From assembly GCA_035544875.1 (NCBI GenBank), contig DASZZP010000038.1, positions 1 to 64,000 of the forward strand: a stretch of DNA of 64,000 nucleotides. Direction: 5' to 3'. Position numbers and translations under genes: made by a program. Under the pieces are notes generated by a model. It was not told the origin of the DNA, ran no database searches, and was given only the letters and a program-made list of their open reading frames with translations. The stretch comes from JASLEW01 sp035544875. Its GTDB lineage: Bacteria > Acidobacteriota > Thermoanaerobaculia > Multivoradales > UBA5704. Within the stretch, counting starts at the first letter, position 1. Each line of letters opens with the position of its first letter. Positions 19,974-27,659 of this stretch are shown piece by piece.

Positions 19974-20867
19974 GTGCGCCGGCTCCTCACCCTCTGGCTC
20001 GCGCTTCTCGCCGCCTACTGGCTGGCGCGCAGCGCGCTCGGGGCGCTGCTGTTCGAGCGCGCCGAGCGCCTCGATCGCGACTTCCCGACCCTCTTGCAGC
20101 TCGTCGCCATTCCTTCCCTGCAGGCGCTGGCGCTCGCCTGGGCGACCCGCGAGCGCGGCGCCCTGCAGCTTGCCGCGCCGTGGCGCGAGGCGCTCCGCCG
20201 GCCGCTGTTGCGCGGTTTGCTGGCGCTCGACGGCGTCGTCTTCGCCGCCGCTTGGGCCGCGGTCTGGCTCCTGCCCGGGCGGAGCTGGCTCGGGCTGATG
20301 CGCGGCCCGAGCCTGCCGTCGGCGCTCCTGGCAGGCAAGCTGCTCGCGGCCATGGCGCTCTTCGCCGCCGCCGTGCGGCCGCTCCACCGGGCCCCCGAGC
20401 GGCTCGCCGTCCTGCTCCTCGCCGCCGCCACGCTGGCCTTCTCGACCCTGCCCATCCATGGGCTGGCAGAGTGGATCGCGGTACTGTCTAGGTTGGCTGG
20501 CCTGGCTGGAATTGCCGCGCCCTCGCCGGCCGTGCAGCTGGGCGTCTTCGCCGCGCTCGCCGTCGCCGTCATGTCGCTGCTGCTCGCGGCCGAGGGCGCG
20601 CTGCGCCGGCTCAGCGCACTCGCCGCGCAGGCGCTCGAATGGACCATGGGCCTGCTCGTTCCGGCCGCCCTTCTGGCCCTGCTCGGAAGCGTGCGCGGGC
20701 CGCAGGCAGCCATCCCCCCCGCCTCCTGGTGGGGCAACGCCGCGGCGACCCTCGCCTCGGCCGCCGCCACGGCCCTGGTCCTGGCCGGCGCCTACCTGCA
20801 CCAGGCCGCGCTCGCCGGCCCGGCCCGGCACCCCGAACGTTCCCAACGATCCGCGCCGGCGCATTGA
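19974..20867 (+). CDS. Unrecognised polytopic membrane protein
   Basis: A 297-residue, very hydrophobic protein with about seven predicted membrane segments (roughly residues 5-22, 40-55, 75-95, 110-125, 145-160, 180-205 and 225-245), with Arg-rich loops between. I do not recognise a family and see no catalytic motif. I chose the GTG at 19974 (then RRLLTLWLALLAAYW) because hydrophobic sequence begins there; another GTG at 19950 is possible. The frame remains open upstream through the tandem repeat, but that part encodes only repeat-derived PAIPRAIPR-type sequence. It is 55 bases before the amidohydrolase and may be co-transcribed. Confidence 0.65.
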   Translation: MRRLLTLWLALLAAYWLARSALGALLFERAERLDRDFPTLLQLVAIPSLQALALAWATRERGALQLAAPWREALRRPLLRGLLALDGVVFAAAWAAVWLLPGRSWLGLMRGPSLPSALLAGKLLAAMALFAAAVRPLHRAPERLAVLLLAAATLAFSTLPIHGLAEWIAVLSRLAGLAGIAAPSPAVQLGVFAALAVAVMSLLLAAEGALRRLSALAAQALEWTMGLLVPAALLALLGSVRGPQAAIPPASWWGNAAATLASAAATALVLAGAYLHQAALAGPARHPERSQRSAPAH

Positions 20868-20922
20868 GGAGAGACGTAACCTGGCTTCCCCACCGCGGTA
20901 TTCAGAGCGGAGGTCCGCACGA

Positions 20923-22497
20923 ATGGCTCAACGGCTGGTAGTGCTCGCTCTTGTCGCGTTCCTGGCACCGGCGGCTCGCGCCGCAGACACAACCCCGGCC
21001 GAGCGGTGGCAGTTCTTCTCGGAAGAGGCGCAGATCGGCAGCGAGCTGCTCGACCTTGCGCTGACCAACCGTCCGGAATCGATCGCCCTGCGCAACGTCC
21101 GTGTGCTCGACGTCGAAAGCGGAGAGCTGCGGGCCGGAATGATCGTGCTCGTCGCCGGCGGGCGCATCGAGGCGGTCGGCGCCGAAGCCGCGACCCCGGT
21201 CCCGAAGGGGGCACGGGTCATCGATGCCGGCAACCGTGTGCTCGTCCCGGGCTTCGTCGACATGCACGTCCACAACCTGGAGTCATGGAGCCAGATGCTC
21301 CTCAACCTGGCCGCGGGAGTGACGACCGTCCGCGATATGGACGGGTTCCCATGGCTGCTCGCGCTCCGCGACGCGATCCGCGCCGGCAGGATCCTGGCGC
21401 CCAACGAATACGTCTCGGGACAGCTCCTCAACTTCTTCCCGATGGACTGGTATGCGCGAGTGGTCAGGACGCCGCAAGAAGCCCGCACCGCCGTCGACGA
21501 GCAGGCGCGCGACGGCTACGACTTCATCAAGGTTCACAACATGATGCCGGCGGGGATGTACCGGGCGCTCGCCGACGAGGCTCACAAGCGGGGCCTCGAT
21601 CTCGTCGGCCACATCCCGCACGACGTCCTGGTTGCCGATGCGGTCCGCGCCGGCCAGCGCACGCTCGAGCACCTGAAAGGGTTCTACCTCGATGCGGGCC
21701 TCAAGCCATCGCCCGAGGACTGGCTCTCGGTCATGCGCGGCGCACACGACGTCTACGTCGATCCGACGTTCTACGTGACGCGCAACAGCTTCCGCGAGGC
21801 CGAGGCGATCCGGCTGCTCGACGGCGAAGAGATGCAGTTCGTGCCCTGGCGGCTGCGCGCGCAGTGGCGTGCTCTTGCCGAGCGTCCCGCGGACGGAAAC
21901 CTGAAGCTCCAGCGCAACGTGCTGCCGATGTCGATCGAGATGAGCCGCCGGCTGCACGAGATCGGCACGCCGTTTCTCACCGGAACGGATTCCGGCGGCG
22001 GCTACCCCTTCCACGTGCCCGGATTCGCGCTGCACGAGGAATTCCGTTACTTCCAGCAGGCGGGGTTTTCAGCGCTCGAAACCCTGCGCGCGGCGACTCT
22101 GAACGCGGCGCGCGCCATGCGGCGGGAAAGCGAGTTTGGCACGATTTCGCCCGGCAAGCGGGCCGACCTGGTTCTCCTGGCGGGCGACCCCTCGCAGGAC
22201 CTCGCGAACGCCGACCGCATCGAGGGCGTCATGGTGCGGGGTGTCTGGCTGGACCGCAAGCTCCTCGACGGAATGCTCGCGGACCTGCGGCGGCTCTACG
22301 CGAAGCCCGCGGCTCCCCTCGCGCCCGACGCCGAGGCCTGGCGCCGGCTGGTCTCCAGGTACCGCGATCTCCGCAAGCGGGGACTGCCGCTGCGCGATCA
22401 CGATCTCGCCGAGCTCTGCCGGCTGCTCGACGAAGAGGGAGAGCCCGCCCTCAGCGACGAGGTTGCCAGCTGGCGAACCACCCGCAGCCCAACCTAG
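20923..22497 (+). CDS. Secreted amidohydrolase-family protein
   Basis: A 524-residue protein with a Sec signal peptide (MAQRLVVLALVAFLAPAARAA) and an amidohydrolase TIM barrel. Metal-site motifs follow the usual order: DMHVHN (about residue 113), IKVHNM with the bridging lysine (about 203), GHIPHD (about 229) and GTDSGGG with the catalytic aspartate (about 352). The C-terminal part (PGKRADLVLLAGDP) completes the small beta-sandwich. Such imidazolonepropionase- or prolidase-like secreted enzymes hydrolyse cyclic amides or dipeptides; the substrate here is unknown. Start chosen by signal peptide and a GGAGG at 20909-20913. About 80 extra C-terminal residues are helical and charged. Confidence 0.85.
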   Translation: MAQRLVVLALVAFLAPAARAADTTPAERWQFFSEEAQIGSELLDLALTNRPESIALRNVRVLDVESGELRAGMIVLVAGGRIEAVGAEAATPVPKGARVIDAGNRVLVPGFVDMHVHNLESWSQMLLNLAAGVTTVRDMDGFPWLLALRDAIRAGRILAPNEYVSGQLLNFFPMDWYARVVRTPQEARTAVDEQARDGYDFIKVHNMMPAGMYRALADEAHKRGLDLVGHIPHDVLVADAVRAGQRTLEHLKGFYLDAGLKPSPEDWLSVMRGAHDVYVDPTFYVTRNSFREAEAIRLLDGEEMQFVPWRLRAQWRALAERPADGNLKLQRNVLPMSIEMSRRLHEIGTPFLTGTDSGGGYPFHVPGFALHEEFRYFQQAGFSALETLRAATLNAARAMRRESEFGTISPGKRADLVLLAGDPSQDLANADRIEGVMVRGVWLDRKLLDGMLADLRRLYAKPAAPLAPDAEAWRRLVSRYRDLRKRGLPLRDHDLAELCRLLDEEGEPALSDEVASWRTTRSPT

Positions 22498-22498
22498 C

Positions 22499-22618
22499 GC
22501 GGGCAGGGACCCGCGCGCCAGATCGATAGTGCGGGCAGGCCGCCCGGCCGGCGATGGACGTGCGGCATTCCCCGGAGGGCTCTTCCCGGAGGTCGGGACC
22601 CGCGCGCCCAATCGATAG
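22499..22618. repeat. Repeat cluster: GGGACCCGCG units around inverted repeat C
   Basis: Two units of the form GGGACCCGCGCGCC(C)ARATCGATAG lie at 22499-22529 and 22591-22618, flanking repeat C (22531-22595) as direct repeats. The DNA between amidohydrolase and GNAT genes is thus nearly all repeat. Confidence 0.75.
22531..22595 (-). repeat. Interspersed repeat C, copy 2 (inverted)
   Basis: Reverse complement of the repeat at 10851-10917, about 90% identical over 65 bases. Here it is bracketed by two GGGACCCGCG units, which could be its target or part of a composite element. Confidence 0.82.
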
Positions 22619-22640
22619 GCGCTCCCAGGGCGATCCGTCA

Positions 22641-22646
22641 TAGGAT
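22641..22646 (+). promoter_or_regulatory. Leaderless -10 box TAGGAT of GNAT gene
   Basis: TAGGAT ends seven bases before the GTG start at 22654 and no Shine-Dalgarno intervenes. Same spacing as at the genes starting at 1474, 41077, 61974 and 62926. Confidence 0.5.
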
Positions 22647-22653
22647 CGCGCCC

Positions 22654-23172
22654 GTGAGCTACGAGAAGAGACGGGGGGAGCTCGAGGTCAGCACCGATCC
22701 CGCGCGGCTGGACGTCGCGGCGGTGTTCGCCTTCCTGGCCGCGTCGTACTGGGCGGAGGGAATCCCGCTCGAGGTCGTCGAGCGCTCGCTCGCCAACTCG
22801 CTCTGTTTCGGTCTCTACGCTCCGGCGGAGCCGGGGCTAGGACGCCGAGAGCGCCAGATCGGGCTGGCGCGGGTGATCACAGACTTCGCCACCTTCGCTT
22901 ACCTGTGCGACGTCTACGTGCTGCCGGAGCACCAGGGGCAAGGGCTCGGAAGGTGGCTGATGGAGTCCGTGATGGAGCACCCTGGGCTGGCCGGACTGCG
23001 CCGCTTCGGCCTGGTGACACGCGATGCGCACGAGCTCTATCGGCCGTTCGGCTTCGCGCCGCTCGCGCACCCCGACCGCCACATGGAGAGCGTGCGGCCC
23101 GGGCTCTACCAAGCCCGCGTAGGGACCCGGCCGCCTGACCAATCGCGGGCCGGGACCCGCGCTCCTGATTAG
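22654..23172 (+). CDS. GNAT-family N-acetyltransferase with repeat-derived C-terminus
   Basis: A 172-residue cytoplasmic GNAT enzyme. The acetyl-CoA loop is DVYVLPEHQGQGLGRWLME (about residues 89-107), and the fold ends with the usual YRPFGFAPL near residue 132. It resembles YjbC/PhnO-like acyltransferases that acetylate small amines; substrate unknown. The GTG start at 22654 follows a TAGGAT box by seven bases. The last 18 residues or so (VGTRPPDQ then SRAGTRAPD) are encoded by two GGGACCCGCG repeat units, so an intergenic repeat has extended the protein. The natural end was probably near LYQAR (about 23115). Confidence 0.85.
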   Translation: MSYEKRRGELEVSTDPARLDVAAVFAFLAASYWAEGIPLEVVERSLANSLCFGLYAPAEPGLGRRERQIGLARVITDFATFAYLCDVYVLPEHQGQGLGRWLMESVMEHPGLAGLRRFGLVTRDAHELYRPFGFAPLAHPDRHMESVRPGLYQARVGTRPPDQSRAGTRAPD

Positions 23173-23206
23173 GAGAAGGACCATAGCGGGCCGGGACCCG
23201 CGTGCC
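23114..23206 (+). repeat. Three GCGGGCCGGGACCCGCG repeat units
   Basis: Units begin at about 23114, 23145 and 23186, each with a GCGGG...CCCGC palindrome. The first two lie inside the GNAT reading frame, the third between it and the S9 peptidase start. They match the units near 22499 and 22591. Confidence 0.78.
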
Positions 23207-23242
23207 ACAATGCCACCAATTGTCGGCGAGAGGGACGATTCC

Positions 23243-25570
23243 ATGCCCCAAACACTGTCAGGACTCCGGCACGCCTGGCGAATCCGCGCCTCCGCGATGG
23301 GCCAGAGACGCTCCGATCCCAGGCGGCAGCCACGACTCTCCCGGCCGCCGCGCCCACAGTGGCGGCTCACCGCGCCGGTGGGCATCCTTCTAGCGGCCCT
23401 CCTCCCAGGCGCCGGTGCGGCCGCCACCGATCCCCCCGGTCCCCTGCCGCTCGATCGCCTGTTGACCCTGGGGGCGGCCGTGGACAGCTTCAAAGGAGTC
23501 GCCATCTCTCGCGACGGCGGCCGGGTAGCCTGGACCGAGGCGGTCGCCGGGCCCGACGGCCGGCCCGGCGAGCGAACCGCGATCTTCATCGCCGAGCGCC
23601 GCGGAGGGGAGGCGAGCATGCAGCCCTCTGCGGCCGCGGCGGACGCGGGCACCGGCGGCGCCTCGACGAGCCCGCGGCGGATCACTGCCCGCGCCGCCAC
23701 CGCCGGCACCGCCTTCGAGCATCACCCGGTCTGGTCGCCCGACGGCGACCGGCTCGCCTTCCTCTCCGACGCCACCCAGAAGTCGCTGAAGCGGCCGCCG
23801 GCGGCGCGGGATGTCTTCGCCGGCGACGGCGAAGGCCAGCTCCAGCTCTGGGTCGCCGACCTGCGGCGCGGCACAACCGCCGAGATCACCCATCTCGACG
23901 GTCATCTCGGCATGCCGCGGTGGTCGCCCGACGGCGAGGCCATTGCTTTCCTCTTCCTCGCCGGCCAGATGGCGGAGCCCGGGCCAACCCGTCCCACCCA
24001 GCCCGACGCCGGGGTGGTCGGAGAGGCGCCGCGCGAGCAGCGCCTGGCGGTCGTGGAGCTGGCGACGGGAACGGTGCAGATGGTTTCGCCCGCCGACCTC
24101 TATGTCTACGAATACGACTGGTCGCCCGACGGCCGGAGCTTCGCCGCCACAGCGGCTCGCGGCTCCGGCGACGACAACTGGTGGCTCGCCGAGCTCTGGG
24201 TCCTGCCGCGGAGTTCCGGCGCGACCGGCGTGGCCCCCTCGCCAGGCGCGGCGGGCTCGCCAGGCGACATAGTCCACCTGGTCCAGACACCGCGCTCGCT
24301 GCTCAAGCCACCCTTTCAGATTGCCAATCCCTCCTTTTCCCCCGACGGCAGATCGATCGCGTTCATCGGCGGCCTGATGAGCGATCAGGGAGTGACCGGA
24401 GGCGATGTCTACGTCATCCCCGCCACCGGCGACGCAGGAAGCGGGGGGGAGGGGGCCGTGGCGGCCAGCGACCTCACGCCCGGCCTGCAGGCTTCGGTCG
24501 CCTGGCTGTCCTGGGAGGCGCCGGGGGAGATCCTCTGCTCCGCGATCGACGACGGCGCCGCCGCGCTGTTCACCGTCGATCCGGGAAGCGGCAAGGTGGC
24601 ACCGCTCTGGAAGGGAGCCGAAGTGCTCTCCGACGGTCACACGCCGCGCCTGGCGGCGGCGCGCGACGGCCGCACCCTGGCGCTGGTGCGGCAAGGTTTC
24701 CTCACGCCGCCGGAGGTGTGGGCGGGAACGCCAGGCCGCTGGACCCAGCTCAGCCGGCGCAACGCCGCCCTGCGCCCGGCGTGGGGCGAGCCCCGAAGCC
24801 TGCATTGGCAGAGCGACGGGGCGGCGGTGCAGGGCTGGCTCCTCGCCCCGCCGCAGATCGAGGCGGGCCGGCGCTATCCGCTGATCGTCGTGGTCCACGG
24901 CGGACCGGCCTCCTCGCACAAGCCAGGCTGGCCCACCGTCGCCGGCGCCCTGGCCAATCAGGGCTTCTTCGTCCTGCTGCCGAACCCGCGCGGCAGCTAC
25001 GGCCAGGGCGAGTCGTTCACCCGCGGCAACGTCAAGGACTTCGGCTACGGCGACCTGCGTGACATCCTTGCCGGCGTCGACGCGGCGGTCGCGGCGGCGC
25101 CAATCGACGGCGGGCAGGTCGGCATCTATGGCTGGAGCTACGGCGGCTACATGGTGATGTGGGCGGTAACCCAGACCGGCCGCTTCCAGGCCGCGGTGGC
25201 CGGCGCCGGCATCGCCGACTGGCAGAGCTATTACGGCCAAAACCGGATCGATCAATGGATGATCCCGTATTTCGGCGCCACCGTCTACGACGACCCCTGG
25301 ATCTACGCCCGGAGCTCGCCGCTCACCTTCATCAAGCACGTCAAGACGCCGACCCTGGTGCTGCAAGGTGAGCGCGACGCGGAAGTGCCCGCGCCTCAGG
25401 CCTACGAGTTCTGGCACGCGCTGCGCACCCTGGGCGTCGAGACGCAGCTGGTGATCTATCCCGGCGAAGGCCATCACCTGGAGCCCGCCAGCGACTACGA
25501 CAGGATACGGCGGACCGTCGAGTGGTTCGCGGGACACCTGCACGCGGTGGCGGCGACCCCGCCGCGATAA
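23243..25570 (+). CDS. Secreted S9-family prolyl oligopeptidase-like peptidase
   Basis: A 775-residue protein with an N-terminal hydrophobic segment (about residues 45-60 after a long Arg-rich n-region), a beta-propeller (about 75-500; WSPDGDRLAF, WSPDGEAIAF and SPDGRSIAF blades) and a C-terminal alpha/beta hydrolase (about 520-770). The catalytic triad is visible: Ser in GWSYGGYM, Asp in GERDAEVP and His in GEGHHLEP. It should cleave short peptides, often after Pro or Ala, outside the cytoplasm. I start at 23243 because GAGAGGGAC precedes it by a good distance; an ATG at 23210 would add eleven residues. It ends five bases before the Nramp gene, so the two are co-transcribed. Confidence 0.88.
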   Translation: MPQTLSGLRHAWRIRASAMGQRRSDPRRQPRLSRPPRPQWRLTAPVGILLAALLPGAGAAATDPPGPLPLDRLLTLGAAVDSFKGVAISRDGGRVAWTEAVAGPDGRPGERTAIFIAERRGGEASMQPSAAAADAGTGGASTSPRRITARAATAGTAFEHHPVWSPDGDRLAFLSDATQKSLKRPPAARDVFAGDGEGQLQLWVADLRRGTTAEITHLDGHLGMPRWSPDGEAIAFLFLAGQMAEPGPTRPTQPDAGVVGEAPREQRLAVVELATGTVQMVSPADLYVYEYDWSPDGRSFAATAARGSGDDNWWLAELWVLPRSSGATGVAPSPGAAGSPGDIVHLVQTPRSLLKPPFQIANPSFSPDGRSIAFIGGLMSDQGVTGGDVYVIPATGDAGSGGEGAVAASDLTPGLQASVAWLSWEAPGEILCSAIDDGAAALFTVDPGSGKVAPLWKGAEVLSDGHTPRLAAARDGRTLALVRQGFLTPPEVWAGTPGRWTQLSRRNAALRPAWGEPRSLHWQSDGAAVQGWLLAPPQIEAGRRYPLIVVVHGGPASSHKPGWPTVAGALANQGFFVLLPNPRGSYGQGESFTRGNVKDFGYGDLRDILAGVDAAVAAAPIDGGQVGIYGWSYGGYMVMWAVTQTGRFQAAVAGAGIADWQSYYGQNRIDQWMIPYFGATVYDDPWIYARSSPLTFIKHVKTPTLVLQGERDAEVPAPQAYEFWHALRTLGVETQLVIYPGEGHHLEPASDYDRIRRTVEWFAGHLHAVAATPPR

Positions 25571-25575
25571 CGCCG

Positions 25576-26928
25576 ATGCCTCGCCCCAGCGCAAGCGATC
25601 CGAAGCCGGCGGACGGGCCCGCGCCGGCCCCGCGCCGGCCGAGCGGGGCCGCGGCTTCCGCCGGTCGCGGCACTCCCGGCAGGTCGCTGCGGCGGTTCTT
25701 CGCGGCGCTCGGCCCCGGCGTCATCACCGGCGCCGCCGACGACGACCCGTCGGGCATCGCAACCTATTCGATCGCCGGCGCGCAGCTCGGCACCTCGCTG
25801 CTCTGGACGGCAGCTCTCACCTGGCCCCTCATGGCCGCGGTGCAGATGATGTGCGCCCGCATCGGCATGGTGACCGGCGAGGGGCTGGCCGGGGCGCTGG
25901 GCAAGAAATTCCCGCGCCCTTTCCTGGTCGGCGCCGCGATCGCCCTGCTGCTCGCCAACACCATCAACATCGCCGCCGATCTGAGCGCCATGGCCGACTC
26001 GGCCGAGATGCTCTCGGGCATCAACTCGCACTACTTCGTCGTGGTCTTCGGGGCCGGCATCGCCGTCGCCACGGTACGCCTGCACTACTACCAGATCGCC
26101 GCCATCCTCAAGTGGCTGGCGCTGGTGCTCTTCGCCTATGTGGTGACCGCCTTCCTGGTCCACCCGCGGTGGTCGGCGGTGCTGCACGACACCTTCATCC
26201 CCGGCGGGCTCCACGGTTCGCAGGCCTGGGCCACGCTGGTCGCGATCCTCGGCACCACGATCAGCCCTTATCTCTTCTTCTGGCAGGCATCGCAAGAGGT
26301 CGAAGAGGAGAAGGCCAAGGGCCGCAGAATGTTGGTCCAGCGGCGCAGCGCCACCCGAGCGGAGATCGTCGATCGCAAGCTCGACGTCGGCGTCGGCACC
26401 TTCTTTTCCAACGCCGCCATGTTCTTCATCATCCTGGTCACCGCCTTGACCCTCCACGCCCACGGCCTGACTCATATCGAGACCTCGCGTCAGGCCGCCG
26501 AGGCCCTCCGTCCCCTGGCCGGCGACCTTGCCTACACCCTCTACACCGTGGGCATCCTGGGGGTGGGCTTCCTCGCTATCCCGACCCTCGCCGGATCGGC
26601 CGCCTACGCTTTCGCCGAAACCTTCAGATGGCGTCATGGCCTGAATCAGAAGCTGGCCGGCGCGCGCCGCTTCTATGTCGTGATCCTGCTCTCCACCGCG
26701 GCCGGCATCGCGCTCGATTTCGCCCACGTCAACCCCATCCAGGCGCTCTTCTGGACCGCGGTGATCAACGGTCTGCTGGCGCCATTCCTGATGGTGGGGA
26801 TCCTGATCGTGGCCTCCGACCGCCGGCTCATGAACGGGCAGCCGAGCTCGTGGCTGGGACGGGTGGCGGTCGGCGCGGCCACCGCTTTGATGTTCATCGC
26901 TGCCATCGGGATGTTCGTGTTCCAGTAG
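25576..26928 (+). CDS. Atypical Nramp-family metal transporter
   Basis: A 450-residue inner-membrane protein with about eleven helices and clear Nramp (SLC11) similarity. The canonical metal-binding motifs are changed. The TM1 DPGN is DPSG (residues 57-60, within DDDPSGIATYS), and the TM6 MPH is SPY (residues 230-232, GTTISPYLFFW). The methionine that favours Mn and Fe over Ca and Mg is therefore absent. Divergent relatives (NRMTs) transport Mg, so substrate choice here is open. The ATG at 25576 lies five bases after the S9 peptidase stop, indicating coupling. The first 38 residues are a disordered Pro/Ala tail. Confidence 0.82.
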   Translation: MPRPSASDPKPADGPAPAPRRPSGAAASAGRGTPGRSLRRFFAALGPGVITGAADDDPSGIATYSIAGAQLGTSLLWTAALTWPLMAAVQMMCARIGMVTGEGLAGALGKKFPRPFLVGAAIALLLANTINIAADLSAMADSAEMLSGINSHYFVVVFGAGIAVATVRLHYYQIAAILKWLALVLFAYVVTAFLVHPRWSAVLHDTFIPGGLHGSQAWATLVAILGTTISPYLFFWQASQEVEEEKAKGRRMLVQRRSATRAEIVDRKLDVGVGTFFSNAAMFFIILVTALTLHAHGLTHIETSRQAAEALRPLAGDLAYTLYTVGILGVGFLAIPTLAGSAAYAFAETFRWRHGLNQKLAGARRFYVVILLSTAAGIALDFAHVNPIQALFWTAVINGLLAPFLMVGILIVASDRRLMNGQPSSWLGRVAVGAATALMFIAAIGMFVFQ

Positions 26929-27168
26929 GCGCCTGGTCCGGCGTCAAGCTGGAAATCCAACTGACATCGTGAAACCATCGCGCCCATCGGGCGTATACAC
27001 TCTTCGGAGTGCAGGCCTGGAGCTACGGCGAGGCCGAGCGCGAACACTCGATGGGAATCGGTGTATGCGATCGGCTGGAAGATCTGTAGCGAAGGCACTG
27101 GCCTCCGGTACAAGGACAACAACACCAGCTCAGTTGTTGTCATACCTACAAACAACAGGAGGTTAGCA
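26929..27168 (+). ncRNA. Candidate structured 5' leader of small secreted Cys protein
   Basis: No gene fits these 240 bases. GTATACAC (26993-27000) can pair with GTGTATGC (27061-27068), enclosing a GGCCT/AGGCC hairpin and other short stems. A perfect nine-pair stem GACAACAAC/GTTGTTGTC (27115-27123 with 27133-27141) follows, just ahead of AGGAGG at 27158-27163. This may be a regulatory leader, but it does not match any riboswitch consensus I can recall. Part could also serve as the 3' end of the Nramp transcript. Confidence 0.35.
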
Positions 27169-27507
27169 ATGCAGAGTGTAACGCGGTCGAAGGCTCTCCT
27201 CACGGCCCTGATTGCAAGCTCGGTCCTCTCGGTGGGGGCCGCGCTCGCGGCCGATGTGCCGTCGGGCGGGGGCGTGACCTTCGTCAACGAGTCCAACCAC
27301 GACCTCACGCTCTTCGTTCGTTACGGCTCGGACGCCTCGTGCGCCCGCCGGCCCAAGCAGCAGGAGCTCAAGATCGCCGCCGGCCAGAGCGCCAGTGTCG
27401 ATTCCGGCGACTCCAAGGTCTGCATGTGCATCGACGTTCCGGAGCGCAACACCTGTCCGACCGGCTGGTCCGACATCGCCCCAGGCGCGAAGCGCCGTTT
27501 CAGGTAG
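27169..27507 (+). CDS. Small secreted cysteine-containing protein, unknown
   Basis: A 112-residue protein with a clear Sec signal peptide (MQSVTRSKALL then Ala/Leu core, cleavage near ALAA-DVPS at residue 28). The mature part has four cysteines (in ASCAR, VCMCID and NTCPT), likely two disulfides, and a beta-rich start (GVTFVNESNHDLTLFVRY). I do not recognise a family. A strong AGGAGG lies six bases before the ATG, and a structured leader precedes it. The stop codon lies in a threefold tandem repeat that continues downstream, and a terminator follows at 27569. Strong expression signals around a small exported protein suggest it is abundant (inference). Confidence 0.75.
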   Translation: MQSVTRSKALLTALIASSVLSVGAALAADVPSGGGVTFVNESNHDLTLFVRYGSDASCARRPKQQELKIAAGQSASVDSGDSKVCMCIDVPERNTCPTGWSDIAPGAKRRFR

Positions 27508-27561
27508 AACGCGAAGCGCCACTTCAAATAGAGACGCCCAGCGCCACCTCGAGTAAACATC
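27487..27561 (+). repeat. 25-bp tandem repeat over the 3' end, with a stop in every unit
   Basis: Three degenerate units, GCGAAGCGCCGTTTCAGGTAG, GCGAAGCGCCACTTCAAATAG and GCCCAGCGCCACCTCGAGTAA, span the stop codon. Each repeats the codons for the protein tail (AKRRFR-like) followed by a stop, so the gene end has been duplicated twice without lengthening the protein. Confidence 0.75.
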
Positions 27562-27568
27562 ACCCAAT

Positions 27569-27600
27569 GCGGAGCCGCCCTCCCGGACGGCTCCGCTCCT
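27569..27600 (+). terminator. Rho-independent-type terminator
   Basis: GCGGAGCCG (27569-27577) pairs with CGGCTCCGC (27588-27596) around a ten-base loop, followed by TCCTTCCTC. It sits 60 bases after the small secreted protein and faces the convergent ADOP permease. Confidence 0.75.
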
Positions 27601-27659
27601 TCCTCGCACCACCTCCCGGCATCGGTCCCGCACCGCCACCCTGACGGCCGCGCCGCCGA

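Noticed and set aside
22499..23206. CRISPR array from repeated GGGACCCGCG units
   Set aside because: Units are short, palindromic and irregularly spaced (about 30-90 bases and one long gap), partly coding, and no cas gene is near.
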